A stretch of 35,917 nt of DNA from Pirellulales bacterium (lineage in GTDB: Bacteria > Planctomycetota > Planctomycetia > Pirellulales > JADZDJ01). The position numbers and the translations under genes were made by a program. The stretch spans positions 1 through 35,917 of the forward strand of contig JADZDJ010000053.1 in assembly GCA_020851115.1 (NCBI GenBank). Direction: 5' to 3'. Each line of letters starts with the position of its first letter. Position 1 is the stretch's first letter. Shown one piece after another: positions 33,619-35,917 of this stretch. A model generated the notes under the pieces. It saw nothing but the letters and a program-made list of their open reading frames with translations. It did no database searches and had not been told where the DNA came from.

Positions 33619-34740
33619 ATGCCCGTACTATCGACAAAACTGCCGGTGCGCATCGCGATTATCGGCGCTGGCAAGGTGAGCGATTACCACCATGTACCCG
33701 GAATCCGGGTCGATCCGCGCGCTAAGCTGGTGGCGGCCTGCGACGCCGACCCGAAGCTGCTCGAGGCTCGCCGCAAAGATTGGGAAATTGATAAGGTCAC
33801 GAACGATTTCGAGGCGATTTGCAGCGACCCCGAAATCGACGCGGTCATCATCGCCACGCCGAATTTCACCCACAAGCCAATCGCATTGGCCGCCGCCAAC
33901 TATGGCAAGCACATCATATGCGAAAAGCCGCTTGGTCTGAACGCCGGCGAAGTTCGCGACATCTATGTGGCCGCTCGCGAGGCGGGGGTGGTACACATGA
34001 CGGCGTTTACGTATCGTTTTGCTCCAGCGATGCGTTATTTGCGACACTTGGTCAAATCGGGCGCGCTTGGCCAGCCGCGGCATTTTCGCAGCCAGCGGTT
34101 CTTGGACTGGCCGGAAACGAGCTGGGGCTGGCGACAATATCAGGAAAAGGCTGGGGCTGGCGATTTATTCGACATGACGATTCACCGCATCGATTTTGCG
34201 ATCGACATCGTCGGACCGATCGAGCGAGTCTGCGGCGCCGTGGCGCGATTTGCCCCGCGAACAGCGACCACCGATGGAAAACAATGTCCCCCGTCGGACG
34301 TGGACGATTGGTCAAGCCTGCTGGCCCAGTTCAAGAATGGCGCTACCGGCGTGTGGGAAGGAACGACGCTGGCGAAAGGCTATGGTCGCGGAGGCTTCGG
34401 CCACGAATGGGCGGAAATCAACGGCTCGGAAGGCTCTGCCGTGTACCAATTGCACCAGCCGAATGCAATTTTGTTGGGCCGCACTGGCGACGACCTGTCG
34501 CCACAACCGGTCCCCACCGAATTCTTAAAGCCTGATGGTAGCCCGCGATCGCTCACCGACGGCGAACCGGCGACACTGTTCCGTTACGACCTCATGTGGG
34601 AGTTCGTCTCGGCAATTGCGGAAGGTCGCGAGGCAGTGCCAAGTTTTTATGATGGGCTGAACTCGCAGATCGTCGCCGACGCAGTTTTACAATCGCACGC
34701 CGAGCGCCGCTGGGTCGACATCCCGCTGGCCGAACGTTAA
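33619..34740 (+). CDS. Gfo/Idh/MocA-family NAD(P)-dependent oxidoreductase
   Basis: A 373-residue dehydrogenase. Start is ATG 33619 (MPVLSTKLPVRIAIIGAGKV). The Rossmann motif IGAGKVSDYHHVPG lies at about 15-28, followed by AVIIATPNFTHKPIALAAAN and the family signature HIICEKPLGLNAGEVRD (about 98-114, with catalytic Lys in EKP). The C-terminal alpha/beta domain contains GAGDLFDMTIHRIDFAIDIV, whose D and H are the usual substrate-site pair. Substrates of such enzymes are sugars, inositols or similar alcohols; planctomycetes have many paralogues, and this one is not assignable. No sugar operon is adjacent. Confidence 0.87.
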   Translation: MPVLSTKLPVRIAIIGAGKVSDYHHVPGIRVDPRAKLVAACDADPKLLEARRKDWEIDKVTNDFEAICSDPEIDAVIIATPNFTHKPIALAAANYGKHIICEKPLGLNAGEVRDIYVAAREAGVVHMTAFTYRFAPAMRYLRHLVKSGALGQPRHFRSQRFLDWPETSWGWRQYQEKAGAGDLFDMTIHRIDFAIDIVGPIERVCGAVARFAPRTATTDGKQCPPSDVDDWSSLLAQFKNGATGVWEGTTLAKGYGRGGFGHEWAEINGSEGSAVYQLHQPNAILLGRTGDDLSPQPVPTEFLKPDGSPRSLTDGEPATLFRYDLMWEFVSAIAEGREAVPSFYDGLNSQIVADAVLQSHAERRWVDIPLAER

Positions 34741-34750
34741 CCAATCATTC

Positions 34751-34786
34751 TCTAGCCCTGAACCTCTAGTTTCTAGCCTTCTCTAG
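34751..34786 (+). repeat. TCTAG microrepeat in the spacer before fabH
   Basis: TCTAG occurs four times at 34751, 34765, 34772 and 34782, three of them as TCTAGCC, in the 57-base gap between the oxidoreductase stop and the fabH start. The tract is pyrimidine-rich, and no ribosome-binding site is visible for fabH. It could have arisen by slippage. Confidence 0.5.
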
Positions 34787-34797
34787 CCCCTTCTCCA

Positions 34798-35817
34798 GTG
34801 TCTTTCGCTCCCGATCCAAGTTTGAAAGCTCCGCTGCGCCGGCTTCCCGGCGTGCAAATTGTTGGTGTTGGTAGTTACGTACCCGAAGTCGTGGTGCGAA
34901 ATGAAGATTTGGCCAAGTACGGTTGCGATCCGGAGTGGATCATCCAGCGAACCGGTATCCGCGAGCGACGTCACGCACCGCCGGAGATGTCCACGAGCGA
35001 TTTGGCCGTCGCCGCGGCACGCCGCGCAATCGACCGGGCGGGTGCAGCCGTGTACGACATCGACTTGATCGTGCTAGGAACCTTCACGCCAGATTTACCA
35101 ATTCCCTCGACCGCTACGCAAATTCAACACAAGCTAGGCGCTCGCTGTGCGGCGTTCGATGTTTCGGCTGCCTGTGCCGGCTTTGCTTACGCGCTCGTCA
35201 CCGGCGCGCAGTTTGTCGGCACGGGCTGCAGCAAGCTCGCCTTGATTGTTGGGGCCGATTGCAACTCGCGAATCGTCCAGCCGCACGACCATAAGACCTA
35301 CCCTTTATTCGGCGACGGCGCAGGGGCCGTGCTTGTCACCCGGGGCGCGGACGATCAAGGGCTGATCTCATTTGCCATCGGTGCAGACGGGGCCGGTGAA
35401 GAAATGCTTTGCATGAAAGCCGGCGGCTCGCGCAATCCAACCAGCGCCGAAACTGTGCAGCGCGGCGAGCACTTTATGCGGATGGATGGTCGCCCAGTCT
35501 TCAAATGGGCCGTGCGGCTGATCGCCCAGTCGATTCGCGATGTGCTCGAAAATGCCTCGCTGACCACGGCCGACGTGGATCTCGTGCTATTGCATCAGGC
35601 CAACATTCGCATTATCGACGCTGCCGCGGAAGAACTCGGCTTCGATCGGCGCAAAGTCTTCGCCAACCTCGAAAGGTATGGCAACACCTCCGCAGGGAGC
35701 ATTCCGCTGGCACTCGATGAAGCAATTCAGCAAGGCCGCGTCCAACGAGGAGACAATATTCTCATTTGCGGCTTCGGTGCTGGGTTGGCGTGGGGAACAG
35801 CGCTGTGGCGGTGGTAA
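34798..35817 (+). CDS. fabH: Beta-ketoacyl-ACP synthase III
   Basis: FabH starts fatty acid synthesis by condensing acetyl-CoA with malonyl-ACP. The 339-residue protein has the full Cys-His-Asn triad: C126 in DVSAACAGFAYAL, H266 in LLHQANIRI and N296 in ERYGNTSAGS. Further FabH features are WIIQRTGIRERR (about 47-58), FGDGAGAVLV and the C-terminal LICGFGAGLAWG. GTG 34798 is the first start, in a spacer made of TCTAG repeats without an obvious ribosome-binding site. The first 17 residues precede the conserved core (VGVGSYVPE). An archaeal-type or secondary-metabolite KAS III is less likely given the match. Confidence 0.93.
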   Translation: MSFAPDPSLKAPLRRLPGVQIVGVGSYVPEVVVRNEDLAKYGCDPEWIIQRTGIRERRHAPPEMSTSDLAVAAARRAIDRAGAAVYDIDLIVLGTFTPDLPIPSTATQIQHKLGARCAAFDVSAACAGFAYALVTGAQFVGTGCSKLALIVGADCNSRIVQPHDHKTYPLFGDGAGAVLVTRGADDQGLISFAIGADGAGEEMLCMKAGGSRNPTSAETVQRGEHFMRMDGRPVFKWAVRLIAQSIRDVLENASLTTADVDLVLLHQANIRIIDAAAEELGFDRRKVFANLERYGNTSAGSIPLALDEAIQQGRVQRGDNILICGFGAGLAWGTALWRW

Positions 35818-35917
35818 TTGCTGTAAGGCAGCCAGCAAAAAATGACCTACCCGAAGATCGCCCTTTTTGATATTAAGACGCCAAACCAGGGGGAAGGATC
35901 TCAAGTCTCAAGGACGA
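35818..35917. other. Tail after fabH with no supported gene
   Basis: The last 100 bases contain an ATG at 35845 whose frame stays open to the window end, but it has no ribosome-binding site and no recognisable protein start. A promoter or the next gene's leader may lie here. The stretch is too short to call. Confidence 0.3.

Noticed and set aside
35845-35917. Start of a next gene at ATG 35845
   Set aside because: No ribosome-binding site and no recognisable protein start in the 24 codons visible.

Overview
The window looks like a chromosomal segment of a planctomycete, probably of the Pirellula/Rhodopirellula group. This is inferred from gene content: DUF1207, DUF3634 and DUF6798-type proteins, a BatA-like/DUF58 pair, a decayed transposase of the ISAzo13 (Rhodopirellula transposase) family, and two GroEL paralogues flanking one GroES. 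Gene order is mostly housekeeping and metabolic. No phage, CRISPR, rRNA or convincing tRNA was seen.

Layout. 1-2.4 kb: the end of an unidentified gene, a DUF3634 gene with an in-frame TAA, a small membrane protein and rhamnulokinase. 2.6-4.0 kb: assimilatory sulfate reductase cysH behind a good sigma70-type promoter, then an Rrf2 regulator that lacks iron-sulfur cysteines. 4.0-7.3 kb: a class IV aminotransferase, a DUF1207 envelope protein, and a coupled pair encoding a thiamine-binding protein and a flavin reductase. 7.5-11.75 kb: a complete glycolate oxidase operon, glcD-glcE-glcF. 11.75-17.5 kb (minus strand): a methyltransferase, a BatA-like VWA membrane protein, a DUF58 protein, a possible 34-residue peptide, a secreted protein of unknown function and a PQQ-type beta-propeller protein. 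17.8-19.35 kb: a rhomboid protease and TrmB. 19.8-26.25 kb: a chaperone cluster, groEL1-groES-groEL2-dnaJ-grpE, followed by an FmdB zinc ribbon protein and YacG. 26.4-28.6 kb: a membrane protein gene split by TAG, then an internally deleted insertion sequence with recognisable terminal inverted repeats. 28.9-35.8 kb: a large DUF6798-like membrane protein, a CoA-pyrophosphatase-type Nudix hydrolase, a CelD/BioF2-like acetyltransferase, a HAD phosphatase, a Gfo/Idh/MocA oxidoreductase and FabH.

How the genes work together. GlcDEF oxidises glycolate to glyoxylate at the membrane. CysH supplies sulfite for cysteine synthesis, and the adjacent Rrf2 protein is a plausible regulator. GroEL1, GroES, GroEL2, DnaJ and GrpE form a folding module, with dnaK not in this window. 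DUF58 and BatA-like proteins are usual partners in a poorly understood envelope or stress module.

The most unusual observations are two otherwise continuous genes each broken by a single in-frame stop that plausibly replaces a tyrosine codon, an IS remnant reduced to its two protein ends, and a set of palindromic or low-complexity spacers. I found no clearly new multi-gene system. The candidates for something undescribed are the split genes, the 34-residue peptide and the GroEL pair with contrasting C-terminal tails.
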